Shown: positions 37,117-46,455 of the stretch, piece after piece
How the letters are laid out: each line of letters opens with the position of its first letter
Numbering within the stretch: position 1 is the first letter of the stretch
Assembly: GCF_013114625.1 (NCBI RefSeq)
Contig: NZ_VTXD01000012.1
Coordinates: 1 to 64,000 of the forward strand
Length of the DNA stretch: 64,000 nucleotides
Direction: 5' to 3'
From: Vibrio sp. 99-70-13A1
Lineage (GTDB): Bacteria; Pseudomonadota; Gammaproteobacteria; Enterobacterales; Vibrionaceae
Program-made: the position numbers and the translations under genes
Notes under the pieces: generated by a model
Told to the model about the DNA's origin: nothing
Databases searched by the model: none
The model's input: the letters and a program-made list of their open reading frames with translations, nothing else

Positions 37117-37950
37117 TTAAAAGCGAAAACTAACTTGTTTTGGTGTGAGTTTTTGTTGAACTTGTTTTGTATCTGTCAGCAAGTTCACTGTCATTGACTC
37201 TGTGCTAGTGAATGTTGAGAACCATTGAGTACTGATTGAGTCCAGTTTGTTGATTGCAGAACAATCGTAGTGGTATTCCACAGTAAACTCACCGTGACCG
37301 CCTTCTGAATGGTCGTGCCCTTTGTGATCATCATGACCTTCATGAGCGTCATGGTCATGTTTGTCATCATGGTGCTCGTGACCTTCATGAGTGTCATGGT
37401 CATGTTTGTCATCGTGGTGCTCGTGACCTTCATGAGTGTCATGGTCATGTTTGTCATCATGGTGGTCGTGACCTTCATGAGCGTCGTGGTCATGTTTGTC
37501 ATCATGGTGGTCGTGACCTTCATGATCGTCATGGTCATGTTTGTCATCGTGGTGGTCGTGACCTTCATGAGCGTCATGGTCATGTTTGTCATCGTGGTGA
37601 TCATGACCTTCGTGAGCATGATGCTCTTCTTGCTCTAATGAGTTTGAAACGGATTTAAATTTAAGTTCACACTGCGCGTTGCTAAAAGCGAATAAGTTTT
37701 CTGGTTGGTTAAGCATTGCGGTTGCATGCTCTAGTGCTTTTATTTGCTCAGGTGTTGTTGGAGCGTGTTCAAAACCAACAACATCAGAACCTGGAGCTGT
37801 GACCTCGATTAATAACTCATTGTTATCTTGTGCAATGTTAACTTCTACATGTCCATGAACATGTGCATCGTGTGAGCGAAAGTGTTCTTCTGCTAAAGCT
37901 GAGTGAGAAGCAGTAAGACCGATACATAATGAGATTAAAGTACGTTTCAT
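37117..37950 (-). CDS. zrgA: ZrgA-type DUF2796 zinc-binding periplasmic protein
   Basis: 277 residues. Signal peptide about 1-20 (MKRTLISLCIGLTASHSALA). Mature start has HDAHVHGHVEVN, typical of DUF2796. A His/Asp-rich segment (about 108-220) has six 15-residue repeats of the form HEGHDHHDDKHDHDA. The C terminus has FTVEYHYDCSAINKL. In V. cholerae ZrgA belongs to a zinc import system. Repeats should bind many zinc ions. Two other zinc-locus genes flank it. Confidence 0.82.
   Translation of the reverse strand: MKRTLISLCIGLTASHSALAEEHFRSHDAHVHGHVEVNIAQDNNELLIEVTAPGSDVVGFEHAPTTPEQIKALEHATAMLNQPENLFAFSNAQCELKFKSVSNSLEQEEHHAHEGHDHHDDKHDHDAHEGHDHHDDKHDHDDHEGHDHHDDKHDHDAHEGHDHHDDKHDHDTHEGHEHHDDKHDHDTHEGHEHHDDKHDHDAHEGHDDHKGHDHSEGGHGEFTVEYHYDCSAINKLDSISTQWFSTFTSTESMTVNLLTDTKQVQQKLTPKQVSFRF
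37336..37605. repeat. Coding minisatellite, six 45-bp units in zrgA
   Basis: Six in-frame 45-bp units start at 37336, 37381, 37426, 37471, 37516 and 37561, each beginning ACCTTCATGA. A partial seventh begins at 37606. Each encodes one His-rich 15-mer on the minus strand. Unit changes are mainly silent or A/T/D at the last residue. Confidence 0.95.
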
Positions 37951-37988
37951 TTGAGTTTTCCTAAAGAATTAAAAGTTAAAGTAATAAG

Positions 37989-38279
37989 TTAACTGACAAT
38001 GCTTGGTGGAGAACGTGCCAAGTAGGCGAAATAAAGTCTCTTTACCTTTTGTATCGCAAGTGGCTGAGAAGTTTCAAATTTCTGTTTTACTTGAGGCAAT
38101 GTAACGGGCGTATGTGCTAGCCCAAATTGGATAGCAGAAAATAGTTCGCATTGATGATGTAAATGGTGATGGGGCGCGTCGTCAATGGCATGAGCAATAG
38201 CAGCAACATTCAGCATAAGTACGAGTACTAACGCTAAATAGCTCCCACGCTGTAATGTCACTAAAGATTTATGCCGCAT
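37989..38279 (-). CDS. Small His-containing exported or membrane protein, possible zinc chaperone
   Basis: 96 residues. The N-terminal hydrophobic segment LALVLVLMLNVAAIAHA is a signal peptide or membrane anchor. DDAPHHHLHHQCELF follows and would bind metal. The C-terminal LARSPPSIVS resembles DUF2946-type ends. It is the first gene after the Zur-like site and 38 bases before zrgA. RefSeq, as I recall, names similar Vibrio proteins zinc-uptake chaperones; this is inference. No clear ribosome binding site. Confidence 0.65.
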   Translation of the reverse strand: MRHKSLVTLQRGSYLALVLVLMLNVAAIAHAIDDAPHHHLHHQCELFSAIQFGLAHTPVTLPQVKQKFETSQPLAIQKVKRLYFAYLARSPPSIVS

Positions 38280-38313
38280 GTAGAAATGAATACCATAGAT
38301 GCAAAAAGGATAC

Positions 38314-38328
38314 TGTTACAATATAACA
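38314..38328 (-). promoter_or_regulatory. Zur box of the zinc locus
   Basis: TGTTACAATATAACA fits the gammaproteobacterial Zur core TGTTATANTATAACA. Outside it, GGATA (38308-38312) and TATCC (38330-38334) continue the dyad. It lies 35-49 bases before the start of the His-rich small gene on the minus strand, overlapping a possible TATATT -10. Confidence 0.7.
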
Positions 38329-38368
38329 ATATCCTTTAGGTAGGTCTTCAAAAAGAAGTAATAAATGA

Positions 38369-38920
38369 TTATAGGCTGGTTTTAATTAGAGTAATCACGT
38401 TAGCAATTTCAGTTTCAGTCAATGAACCTTCTTTTACGAATAAAACTTTGCCTTGCTTGTCTTGAATGATAATAGCAGAGCTTTCTTCCTGTAGAGACCA
38501 AGAGCTTGCTACTTGCCCATCTTCATCTAAAACCATTGATGACCAAGGAAATTCTTCTTTACTGTCTTCCGCAGAAGATTTCACAAACGATCCTGTCCCC
38601 CAAATGGAATCATCTTGGTTGATGACTGTTGTGGTTTGGTAGTCATTTTCAGAGAACTTAGCCGCCGTAATAGCAGCCATTAAAGGCGCATTCATTTCCT
38701 TTGAGCTGCTTCTTCCTGCAATGGCTTGGATGACGCGTACTTTTCCTAAAAGATCATTGGTCGACCAAGTTTGGTAGTCCGTATTGCCGTCTTTAAGAAT
38801 TATTTCACCGTAGCTACTTACTTCAACAGCTGGCACTGAGCCGCCAACTGAAAGGTTATGAGCGTTTGCGAATAGTGGAGAGGCTGTTAGTAGTAGAGCA
38901 AGTAGAGTTTTGTTTTTCAT
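38369..38920 (-). CDS. ytfJ: YtfJ-family periplasmic protein
   Basis: 183 residues. Signal peptide 1-20 (MKNKTLLALLLTASPLFANA). Thioredoxin-like core with LLGKVRVIQAIAGRSSSKEM and AIIIQDKQGKVLFVKEGSLT. No CxxC, so not a classical thiol oxidoreductase. Matches YtfJ of E. coli, function unknown. Lies 41 bases upstream of the Zur box on the same strand; probably a separate unit. Confidence 0.88.
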   Translation of the reverse strand: MKNKTLLALLLTASPLFANAHNLSVGGSVPAVEVSSYGEIILKDGNTDYQTWSTNDLLGKVRVIQAIAGRSSSKEMNAPLMAAITAAKFSENDYQTTTVINQDDSIWGTGSFVKSSAEDSKEEFPWSSMVLDEDGQVASSWSLQEESSAIIIQDKQGKVLFVKEGSLTETEIANVITLIKTSL

Positions 38921-39016
38921 TATATTTTTATTCCGCTAGTTGGTTTGCCTTGGAAGTATAATATGAAATTAGAAAATTGCTTTGTTAACTTTCTTATCGT
39001 GCGCTATAGAAAGGTG

Positions 39017-39044
39017 TTGCAGATATGTTATCGATGAGTATAAT
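39017..39044 (+). promoter_or_regulatory. Sigma-70 promoter of ytfK
   Basis: TTGCAG at 39017-39022 and TATAAT at 39039-39044, spacing 16. It points to ytfK about 120 bases downstream. Confidence 0.65.
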
Positions 39045-39165
39045 GTACGCTATACCGACTTGGTACACGATCATGTTGGTTTAGCTAAAGGAATTAGCTG
39101 AAAATAAGGTAAATTTGAACACCTAAGTGAATACTGTTTTACCCCAAATGGAATTGAGGTTGTAT

Positions 39166-39366
39166 ATGCTCCGTGAATTTTCTACATACCGTCCACGTCA
39201 AGTGGCGCGTTTCGTTAAAGTTTTGTTTAAAGGTCAGTTTGCAATTGAAGGAATCGGCGAATTTCGATTCGATCAAGGCAAGGTTCTTCTTCCCGAAATT
39301 TCAGACAAACAAAAACTGACCATTTTTAAAGAAGTGAATGGCACGATTGCAGGCTTACCCGTTTAA
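39166..39366 (+). CDS. ytfK: DUF1107 protein, YtfK homologue
   Basis: 66 residues from the ATG at 39166, which has GAGG six bases upstream. FSTYRPRQVARFVKVLFKGQ corresponds to FQRYNPLQVAKYVKILFRG of E. coli YtfK. In E. coli YtfK tunes SpoT to activate the stringent response in phosphate and fatty-acid starvation. An earlier in-frame GTG at 39127 would add 13 residues without support. Followed by a terminator. Confidence 0.85.
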   Translation: MLREFSTYRPRQVARFVKVLFKGQFAIEGIGEFRFDQGKVLLPEISDKQKLTIFKEVNGTIAGLPV

Positions 39367-39430
39367 TCTTTTGCATTAAGCATTAAGGTCTTTGATGGCG
39401 AGCAATTTAGCTTTTTAGTGCGGTATGAAG

Positions 39431-39460
39431 AAATGGCTTCCAGAGAGGAAGCCATTTTTA
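39431..39460 (+). terminator. Terminator of ytfK
   Basis: AAATGGCTTCC / GGAAGCCATTT, loop AGAGA, then TTTA. A 14-base direct repeat (TTATATCTGATTTA) follows at about 39458 and 39477. Confidence 0.85.
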
Positions 39461-39516
39461 TATCTGATTTACATTGTTATATCTGATTTATATGGTGAGC
39501 TCTAAATTGGCTTATT

Positions 39517-40155
39517 TTATTCAGCTAAGCTTGGCGGGAAGCAAACCCCTGTACCACCTAAACCGCAGTAACCTTCTGGATTTTTAGCTAGGTATTGCTG
39601 GTGGTAAGTTTCAGCATAAAAATACTGACCTGCCGGCAGGATTTCTGTCGTCACGGTATTACCAAGTGATTGAGAAAGCGCTGCTTGATATTGCTCTTTA
39701 GATTGTAATGCAACGTTCTGCTGGTCTTCGCTAAATGTATAAATCGCGGAACGATATTGAGTGCCTCGGTCATTACCTTGCTGCATTCCCTGTGTAGGGT
39801 CATGACGTTCCCAGAATGTTTGGAGCAGTTGGCTTAGTGGCAAAACTTGGCTATCAAAAATCACTCTTACCATTTCAGTATGACCAGTTTGAGCAGTACA
39901 TACTTGTTCGTATGTTGGGTGTTTAGTAAACCCACCAGCATAGCCAACAGAAGTTGAGACAACGCCATCTAAGTTCCAAAAAAGTCGTTCAGCTCCCCAA
40001 AAGCATCCCATGCCAAGCAGTACTTGTTGTTGATTGCCTTCTGGTGCTTTAGTTAAGTCAGTTTGATTGACAAAATGTGGTTCAGTGACTTCAATTCTTT
40101 GCTCATTTCCTGCAAGCGCATCATTGGCTGTTACCATGTCTTGTTTGTTAATCAT
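39517..40155 (-). CDS. msrA: Peptide methionine sulfoxide reductase MsrA
   Basis: 212 residues. Catalytic C51 lies in GCFWGAERLFW; resolving cysteines C197 and C205 are in YCGLGGTGVCFP. It repairs Met-S-sulfoxide. Same length as E. coli MsrA. Divergent from tamA, the E. coli arrangement. Confidence 0.96.
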   Translation of the reverse strand: MINKQDMVTANDALAGNEQRIEVTEPHFVNQTDLTKAPEGNQQQVLLGMGCFWGAERLFWNLDGVVSTSVGYAGGFTKHPTYEQVCTAQTGHTEMVRVIFDSQVLPLSQLLQTFWERHDPTQGMQQGNDRGTQYRSAIYTFSEDQQNVALQSKEQYQAALSQSLGNTVTTEILPAGQYFYAETYHQQYLAKNPEGYCGLGGTGVCFPPSLAE

Positions 40156-40481
40156 TATTCATCCTTTTCTATTCTTTGATTCGCTGTTTTGGCATGCATC
40201 AGCCAGTACAAATTTATTCGCTTATAACCTTCGGTAGAGCCATTTCAATATAGCTTTCATACAAAAGGTAAGGTTATAAGTTCATGATTGGTCGATATTT
40301 CGTAATCTAATAGATTCTTCGTGAGAATGGTTTCCCAAAATGTTTCATTAATTCGTTAAAAGTTTATACCGTCCTCAAAATAGACCGAGATATGGTCTTA
40401 TTTATTACAGACGCAGTGGTCTTTTAGCGGTATTATTTCGCTTACTTCTTAACGTATTGATAACGTATTTACCAATTAAGC
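40156..40481. other. msrA-tamA divergent intergenic region
   Basis: Contains an AGACC/GGTCT stem near 40382-40398 flanked by AATA and TATT, and a direct repeat AACGTATT near 40450-40470. It must hold promoters for both genes, but I cannot assign them. Confidence 0.5.
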
Positions 40482-42209
40482 ATGATAAGAAAAACTTTAC
40501 CAGTTCTGATTAGCGCCATATTGGCAACTTCAGTGTTCTCTTCAGCCAATGCCCTTGCCGATGTTTCTTTGGAAATAGAGGGGCTAGACGGTGCTCTTCA
40601 AGATAATGTAGATGCTTATTTGAGTGCGATTCCTGAAGAGGAGTACTCAGTATCCCTTCGTTTCCAATCTCGTATTGAGTCGATAATTAATGAAGCATTG
40701 AATGCTTTGGGCTATTACCACCCCGTTATTGACTTTACATCGACGAATGACGATTCAGAGCTTTTAGCTGTGGTGGATATTGGTGAGCCGATGCTCATTC
40801 ATACTGCGGATATTGTGATCAGTGGTGAAGCTGAAAATGATCCTGATTTTTTAGCACTCGTAGCCAGCACAAAGTTAACTCAAGGCAGTGTCTTAAATCA
40901 TAGTGATTATGATTCATTAAAATCGGCCATTCGAAATTTAGCTTTAGCGAAAGGCTATTTTGATGGCAATTACCTTGTGAGCCGTCTTGAAGTTGTGCCT
41001 GATCTGAATCGTGCTTATGTGCGATTGCATTATGACAGTGGTATTCGCTACCACTTCGGTAAAACGAAAGTCATTGGCAGCCAAATTGAAGAAGATCGAG
41101 TTGAGTCGTTAAGACCATTTGCAGAAAATGAACCTTACCTTGTTTCAAAAGTAGGTGAATATAATAGTAACTTGTCGAACACCGATTGGTTCTCTTCTGT
41201 GTTTGTCGAACCCGATCTTGAGTACCTAGGTAAAGGTCGTGAAATTCCAATGAAAGTGTCGCTTTCTCCTCAGTCTAAAAACCAGCTGGAAACAGGTATT
41301 GGTTTTTCGACGGATGTTGGTGTGAAAGGTACATTGAAATGGAAGAAACCATGGTTAAACGAATACGGGCATAGTTTTAATAGCAGCTTGTCTATTTCAG
41401 AGCCGGAACAAACGGTAGTTGCCAGCTATAAGATCCCTCTTGAAGATGCCTTAAATGAGTATTATCAAATTCAATATGGGATGAAAAACCTAGATAACCG
41501 AGATACTAAAAGTTTAGAGTCTAATTTAGCACTGGAGAGACATTGGAGATTAGAAAGCGGCTGGCACAGAACGATTTTCATTCGTTATCTTATTGAAAAC
41601 TATGAACAAGGCTTACAAAGTGATGTTGGTCAGTTCCTACTGCCAGGTATCTCTTTTTCACGAACTCGAAGTCGTGGTGGTTCAATGCCGATGTGGGGAG
41701 ATAAACAGAGTATTACCATGGAAGTGGGTGATGACGCTTTGTTGTCAGAAACAAGAGTATTTAGGGTGCAAGGGCGTACAACTTGGATCCGTGGTATTGG
41801 TGAAAACCATCGAGGTTTAGCTCGTCTAGAAGGCGGGGCTAACATCGCGGAAGATTTTGATGCTCTTTCTCCTTCCTTAAGGTTCTTTGCTGGTGGTGAC
41901 AACAGCATTCGTGGTTATGGGTATGAGTCGATTTCCCCTACCGATTCCAGTGGCGCATTAACGGGTGCTAAATTCACAGCCAGCAGCACTTTTGAATATC
42001 AATATCGAGTTTATGGCAACTGGTGGGGAGCCATGTTTGTTGACATGGGTGATGCATTCAACAATACACCAGAGTGGAAAAAAGGTACGGGTGTTGGGGT
42101 GCGATGGGCATCGCCTGTTGGACCTATTAGTTTAGATTTTGCTTGGGGCTTAGATGCAGACCCTGGTGATGAATTTCAAGTGCATTTCACTTTAGGACCT
42201 GAGTTATGA
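40482..42209 (+). CDS. tamA: Translocation and assembly module outer-membrane protein TamA
   Basis: 575 residues. Signal peptide about 1-26 (MIRKTLPVLISAILATSVFS). Three POTRA domains span about 28-260, followed by a 16-strand Omp85 barrel with RFFAGGDNSIRGYGYESISP (the conserved GDxSIRGY motif) and a C-terminal FHFTLGPEL strand. It works with TamB to insert outer membrane proteins and move lipids. Overlaps tamB by four bases. Confidence 0.95.
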   Translation: MIRKTLPVLISAILATSVFSSANALADVSLEIEGLDGALQDNVDAYLSAIPEEEYSVSLRFQSRIESIINEALNALGYYHPVIDFTSTNDDSELLAVVDIGEPMLIHTADIVISGEAENDPDFLALVASTKLTQGSVLNHSDYDSLKSAIRNLALAKGYFDGNYLVSRLEVVPDLNRAYVRLHYDSGIRYHFGKTKVIGSQIEEDRVESLRPFAENEPYLVSKVGEYNSNLSNTDWFSSVFVEPDLEYLGKGREIPMKVSLSPQSKNQLETGIGFSTDVGVKGTLKWKKPWLNEYGHSFNSSLSISEPEQTVVASYKIPLEDALNEYYQIQYGMKNLDNRDTKSLESNLALERHWRLESGWHRTIFIRYLIENYEQGLQSDVGQFLLPGISFSRTRSRGGSMPMWGDKQSITMEVGDDALLSETRVFRVQGRTTWIRGIGENHRGLARLEGGANIAEDFDALSPSLRFFAGGDNSIRGYGYESISPTDSSGALTGAKFTASSTFEYQYRVYGNWWGAMFVDMGDAFNNTPEWKKGTGVGVRWASPVGPISLDFAWGLDADPGDEFQVHFTLGPEL

Positions 42210-45200
42210 TTAAAGTGATGACGAAATGGGCCAAATGGAGCTCAATTTCACTCATTTCACTGCTGTTAGTGGTTGTTGTCTTCTTGGCGACAATCTTGTT
42301 TACGAACCCTGGCTTGAATTTAGTCTTATGGGGAGCCGAGAAGGCGCTTCCTCAATTAAAAGTTACTGAAACTTCAGGCGCACTTTTTCCTCGATTTACT
42401 CTTCATAATGTTTCTTTCGAAGATGAAAGCCTTCATGTTGATACCAAACTTGAAACGGTCACTTTGGCTATTAACCCAAGGTGCCTGTTAGATCCTGCAT
42501 TGTGCGTAGATGAGGTTGCTATTCAAGGTTTGGACTTCACGTTATCTGAACTTCCTGAGCCAACTGAAACTCAAGAGCCTGAAACGCCACCGGCTAAATC
42601 CATAGCGACACCGTTACCGATAATGGTTAATCGCATTGAATTATCTGATATCAATTTGAATATCTTAGGCAATCAAGTTGACTGGGCATTGTTTTCAACT
42701 GCTTTAAAAATGAATGGCGATCGATTAACGATCGCACCGACTGCTTTTAATGATCTTTCAGTTGAGCTGGCTCGATCGGAAACTGGTGATACAGCTGAAA
42801 AGGCTGATGATGCTCAGAGCCAAACTACCCAATCTGAACCACAGCCAATTGTATTACCCGAAGTGTGGATCCCGATTAATATTGCCTTACAACGCTTCGA
42901 TCTAAATCGTTTCACATTAAATCAAGAAACCCCCGTTATCGTGAATCACTTAGGTGTTGAAGCGACAATTGGTGGCAATGTTGTTGATGTAACAACATTA
43001 GAGCTCGATGTTCCTCAAGCTAGCGCTAATTTATCGACACGTGTTGAGCTGGTGGGCGGTTACCCCATTGAATTATCGTTAGATGCTTTAGTTAAAGAAA
43101 CGGATATTTCTGGGCAAACCGTGAACATTCAAGCAAACGGAAGTGTTGCTGAGTTGCACTTTGATTCTACATTTTCTGACGTTATTCAGGCGGAACTATC
43201 AGGCAATATCCAGCCTTTAGAACCTACATTACCTTTCGACTTAACCTTGAATAATGGTGTCGCTCAATGGCCTTTGAAAGGTAAAAGCGATATTAGTGTT
43301 GATATCGCACAGTTGAAAACAAGTGGCTCGCTTGATGGATACACGTTACTTCTTAATACCAGTATTGCCGGAAAAGATATTCCTGATCTTGCTATAGATT
43401 TAAAAGGTAAAGGTACCTTAGAGCAAATCGATTTAGAAAGCTTAACGCTAGGTACATTAGGCGGTGAAGTTCGCGGTAAAGTAATGGCGAATTGGGCTAC
43501 TCCAATTAACTGGACGGCTGACATTTCACTTAAAGATATTCAGCCTGGTTTACAATGGCCAAAAGCCGAAGGGAACATTAGCGGAAAACTTCAAACGTCT
43601 GGTGAGTTAACGGAAGCTGGAGGTTGGGCGGTCGAATTACCAATGCTAGACATAGATGGCATTTTGCGAGATTACCCTCTGAACATTGAAGGCCAACTCA
43701 ATGCTTCAGATAAAGGTGCGACCGGAGAGCCAAAAATTACGACTCAAGGTTTGGTGCTATCTCATGGCCCTAACGCGTTACAGGCAAAAGGAACATTAGA
43801 CAAAACATGGAATATGGATGTTGAGGTTAATTTCCCTGAACTCGCCAAAAGCGTTCCTGAATTAGCTGGAAAACTGCTAGGTGAAATTCACTTAAAAGGT
43901 CAATTCTTAGAACCTGAAGCGGATCTTTCCCTTAATTTAGAAAAAGTGAATTGGAAAGATGAAGCGACATTGGACAAGCTTTTATTATCTGGTTCAGTTA
44001 CGCCACTTCCTCATCCTTCAGCTGATCTGACTCTTTCTGCGACAGGTATCGCTTATCAAGAGAACACCGTAGATAACGTACAATTAAATGTTAAAGGTGG
44101 TGAGGAGTCTCATGAGTTAACGTTAGATGTGGTGTCTAACATTGTTTCAACCAGTTTGGCTATTTCTGGTGAGTTAACACAGAAGCCAACCATGATTTGG
44201 AATGGTGCTCTTGAGAGAATGAAAGTGACCTCAGAGCAAGGTTCATGGGTGTTAGATAAATCAGTATCAATTAAAGCTGATGTTGATAAAGAGTCTGTGA
44301 TGGTTCAAAACCATTGTTGGCAACAAGCGGGATCAAGTGTTTGTTTAACTGAGGATGCGACGGTAGGTAAGGCGGGTGAAGCGAAGCTTGCCATTAATCA
44401 GTTTAACTTTGAGCAAATTAAACAATACATCCCTGAAGGTACGAATGTTGAAGGTTTTGTAAATGCTACTGCTGATGCTAAGTGGGCAGAAGGCGCAGCA
44501 CCTGAAGTGACGCTTCAAGTAACGTTACCTAAAGGCAAAGCGATTCAAAACCTTGGTGAGCTTGTGACTCTTGGCTGGGAAAGCATTTCACTGAATGCTC
44601 AAGTGAAAGGTAACCAGTTAAATGCAGACTGGATGTTGGACGTGACCGATAACGGTGATATTTCAGGTAAATTATTTTTACCCGATGTGCTTATCGAAGA
44701 TAAAACGGTTGATGCTGAATTTAAACTCACAACATTCAATTTAGATTTCTTAGAGCCGATTTTAGGGCAGTACAGCTTGCTGCAAGCCGAACTTCAGTCT
44801 GAATTGGCGATCAAAGGGCAGTTAATGCACCCTCAAGTCTTTGGGCAATTTTCTGTTGATGGTATTCAAGTTAAAGGTGATATCACACCCGTCGATGTTA
44901 ATAGCGGCAAGGTTCAACTTGATTTTGACGGTTACAACGCGAGTGTGAATGCAGACATTATCACTCCCGATGGCAAGCTAGATATTGAGGGTTCAGGTGA
45001 TTGGCAAGATCTAGAAGATTGGAACTCGAATCTACGTATTTTTGCTGAAGAGCTTAAAGTGAATTTACCGCCGATGGTCAAAATCAAAGTCGTGCCAGAC
45101 ATGGCCATAGATATCACTCCTAAGCTTGCCAAAATAACCGGTGACATTAGCTTACCTTGGGGCAGAATCGTAGTGGAAGAGCTGCCTCCAAGTGCTGTTG

Positions 45201-45979
45201 GAGTATCAAAAGACCAAGTGGTGTTGAATGAAAACCTTGAAGCCGATGATTCGGCAAATAGCATTCCTTTTGATGTAGAAACGGACATTAACATCTCAAT
45301 TGGTGATGATTTCCAATTGTCTGCTTTTGGTTTAGAAGGTGGGCTAATTGGTAAGCTAAACGTTTCCCAGAAAGATAAAGGTCCTTTCATAACCGGTGAA
45401 GTCAATATCGCAGATGGTACCTACCAATCCTTTGGGCAAGACTTGGTAATCAAAGAAGGTAAGATTTTGATGAACGGACCCGTCGATCAGCCTTATGTCA
45501 CGATTAACGCCATTCGAAATCCAGACAACACACAAGATGATGTGACGGCTGGTGTTCGAGTGACAGGTCCTGCAACGGAGCCACAAGTTGAAATCTATTC
45601 CGATCCTGCAATGCCTCAAGCCAATGCGTTGTCTTACTTGCTCCGCGGGCAAGATATTGATGGTGAATCAGGTGGCGGCTCAATGACAACAACTCTGATT
45701 GGCTTAAGTTTAGCGAAGAGCGGAAAAGTCGTCGGTGAGATTGGTGAAGCTTTTGGTGTGCAAGATTTACAGTTAGATACTGCAGGTTCAGGTGATGACT
45801 CTCAAGTCACTGTAAGTGGTTATATTTTACCTGGCTTACAAGTGAAATATGGCGTCGGTATATTTAATTCCTTAGGTGAATTCACCGTTCGTTATCGCCT
45901 AATGCAAGATCTTTACGTAGAAGCGGTATCTGGCTTAGACAGCGCAGTTGATCTGCTCTACCAGTTTGAATTTGATTAA
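42206..45979 (+). CDS. tamB: Translocation and assembly module inner-membrane protein TamB
   Basis: 1257 residues. N-terminal membrane helix (about 12-32, ISLISLLLVVVVFLATILFT). The rest is a long beta-rich AsmA-like groove, ending in the TamB (DUF490) domain with FITGEVNIADGTYQSFGQDL VIKEGKILMNG and NALSYLLRGQDIDGESGGGS. It bridges the periplasm to TamA and is implicated in phospholipid transport. Starts inside the tamA stop (ATGA). Confidence 0.95.
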   Translation: MIKVMTKWAKWSSISLISLLLVVVVFLATILFTNPGLNLVLWGAEKALPQLKVTETSGALFPRFTLHNVSFEDESLHVDTKLETVTLAINPRCLLDPALCVDEVAIQGLDFTLSELPEPTETQEPETPPAKSIATPLPIMVNRIELSDINLNILGNQVDWALFSTALKMNGDRLTIAPTAFNDLSVELARSETGDTAEKADDAQSQTTQSEPQPIVLPEVWIPINIALQRFDLNRFTLNQETPVIVNHLGVEATIGGNVVDVTTLELDVPQASANLSTRVELVGGYPIELSLDALVKETDISGQTVNIQANGSVAELHFDSTFSDVIQAELSGNIQPLEPTLPFDLTLNNGVAQWPLKGKSDISVDIAQLKTSGSLDGYTLLLNTSIAGKDIPDLAIDLKGKGTLEQIDLESLTLGTLGGEVRGKVMANWATPINWTADISLKDIQPGLQWPKAEGNISGKLQTSGELTEAGGWAVELPMLDIDGILRDYPLNIEGQLNASDKGATGEPKITTQGLVLSHGPNALQAKGTLDKTWNMDVEVNFPELAKSVPELAGKLLGEIHLKGQFLEPEADLSLNLEKVNWKDEATLDKLLLSGSVTPLPHPSADLTLSATGIAYQENTVDNVQLNVKGGEESHELTLDVVSNIVSTSLAISGELTQKPTMIWNGALERMKVTSEQGSWVLDKSVSIKADVDKESVMVQNHCWQQAGSSVCLTEDATVGKAGEAKLAINQFNFEQIKQYIPEGTNVEGFVNATADAKWAEGAAPEVTLQVTLPKGKAIQNLGELVTLGWESISLNAQVKGNQLNADWMLDVTDNGDISGKLFLPDVLIEDKTVDAEFKLTTFNLDFLEPILGQYSLLQAELQSELAIKGQLMHPQVFGQFSVDGIQVKGDITPVDVNSGKVQLDFDGYNASVNADIITPDGKLDIEGSGDWQDLEDWNSNLRIFAEELKVNLPPMVKIKVVPDMAIDITPKLAKITGDISLPWGRIVVEELPPSAVGVSKDQVVLNENLEADDSANSIPFDVETDINISIGDDFQLSAFGLEGGLIGKLNVSQKDKGPFITGEVNIADGTYQSFGQDLVIKEGKILMNGPVDQPYVTINAIRNPDNTQDDVTAGVRVTGPATEPQVEIYSDPAMPQANALSYLLRGQDIDGESGGGSMTTTLIGLSLAKSGKVVGEIGEAFGVQDLQLDTAGSGDDSQVTVSGYILPGLQVKYGVGIFNSLGEFTVRYRLMQDLYVEAVSGLDSAVDLLYQFEFD

Positions 45980-46032
45980 TCGTTCAGAGCAAAAGTAGTA
46001 CAGAATTAGGTTTTCAAAGGAGGGATAAGGCA

Positions 46033-46383
46033 ATGCAACATCTTGTTTTTGTATATGGAACTTTAAGAAAAGGGCAATCAAACGCGCATTACCTTTCTTC
46101 TAGCGAATTGCTAGGAAGCTTTGAAACTCAACCTGAATTCGCTTTATATGACCTTGGCGCATACCCCGGTATTACTTCTGGAAAGAAGAGGGTATCTGGA
46201 GAGGTCTATATGGTTGATGACGAGGTTTTGAAACAACTTGATGTGCTGGAAGATATACCCGTAGAGTATCGCCGAGAAACCATTCAGACCAATTTTGGTC
46301 CTGCGTGGATATATATCTATCAGCTGAGCACTTCGAAGAATGGAAGTGAAATTATTTCTGGGGATTGGTGCCAAAGGGTTTAA
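46033..46383 (+). CDS. ytfP: Gamma-glutamylcyclotransferase-family protein YtfP
   Basis: 116 residues. FVYGTLRKGQSNAHYL is the GGCT signature. KRVSGEVYMVDDEVLKQLDV LEDIP carries the conserved acidic residue. Function not established. AAGGAGGGA precedes the ATG closely. Follows tamB by 53 bases, as in E. coli. Confidence 0.92.
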   Translation: MQHLVFVYGTLRKGQSNAHYLSSSELLGSFETQPEFALYDLGAYPGITSGKKRVSGEVYMVDDEVLKQLDVLEDIPVEYRRETIQTNFGPAWIYIYQLSTSKNGSEIISGDWCQRV

Positions 46384-46423
46384 CCAGAGTTCACTGCTGA
46401 GTTAAGATTTAAGTTCTCAGAAG

Positions 46424-46455
46424 AAAAGCCAACACTTATATGTTGGCTTTTTCTT
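46424..46455. terminator. Bidirectional terminator between ytfP and ppa
   Basis: AAAAGCCAACA / TGTTGGCTTTT arms with loop CTTATA; T-rich on the plus side, and on the minus strand TTTTCTTCT follows. Serves both convergent genes. Confidence 0.88.

Noticed and set aside
37336..37605. CRISPR-like array
   Set aside because: Units are contiguous without unique spacers and encode a His-rich protein in frame; no cas genes nearby.
37309..37638. Repetitive plus-strand frame (Met/Val/Phe-rich) opposite zrgA
   Set aside because: It arises from the 45-bp repeats of zrgA read backwards; low complexity and no start signals.
39458..39490. 14-base direct repeat as an attachment site
   Set aside because: The copies are five bases apart with no integrase or insert; likely slippage.
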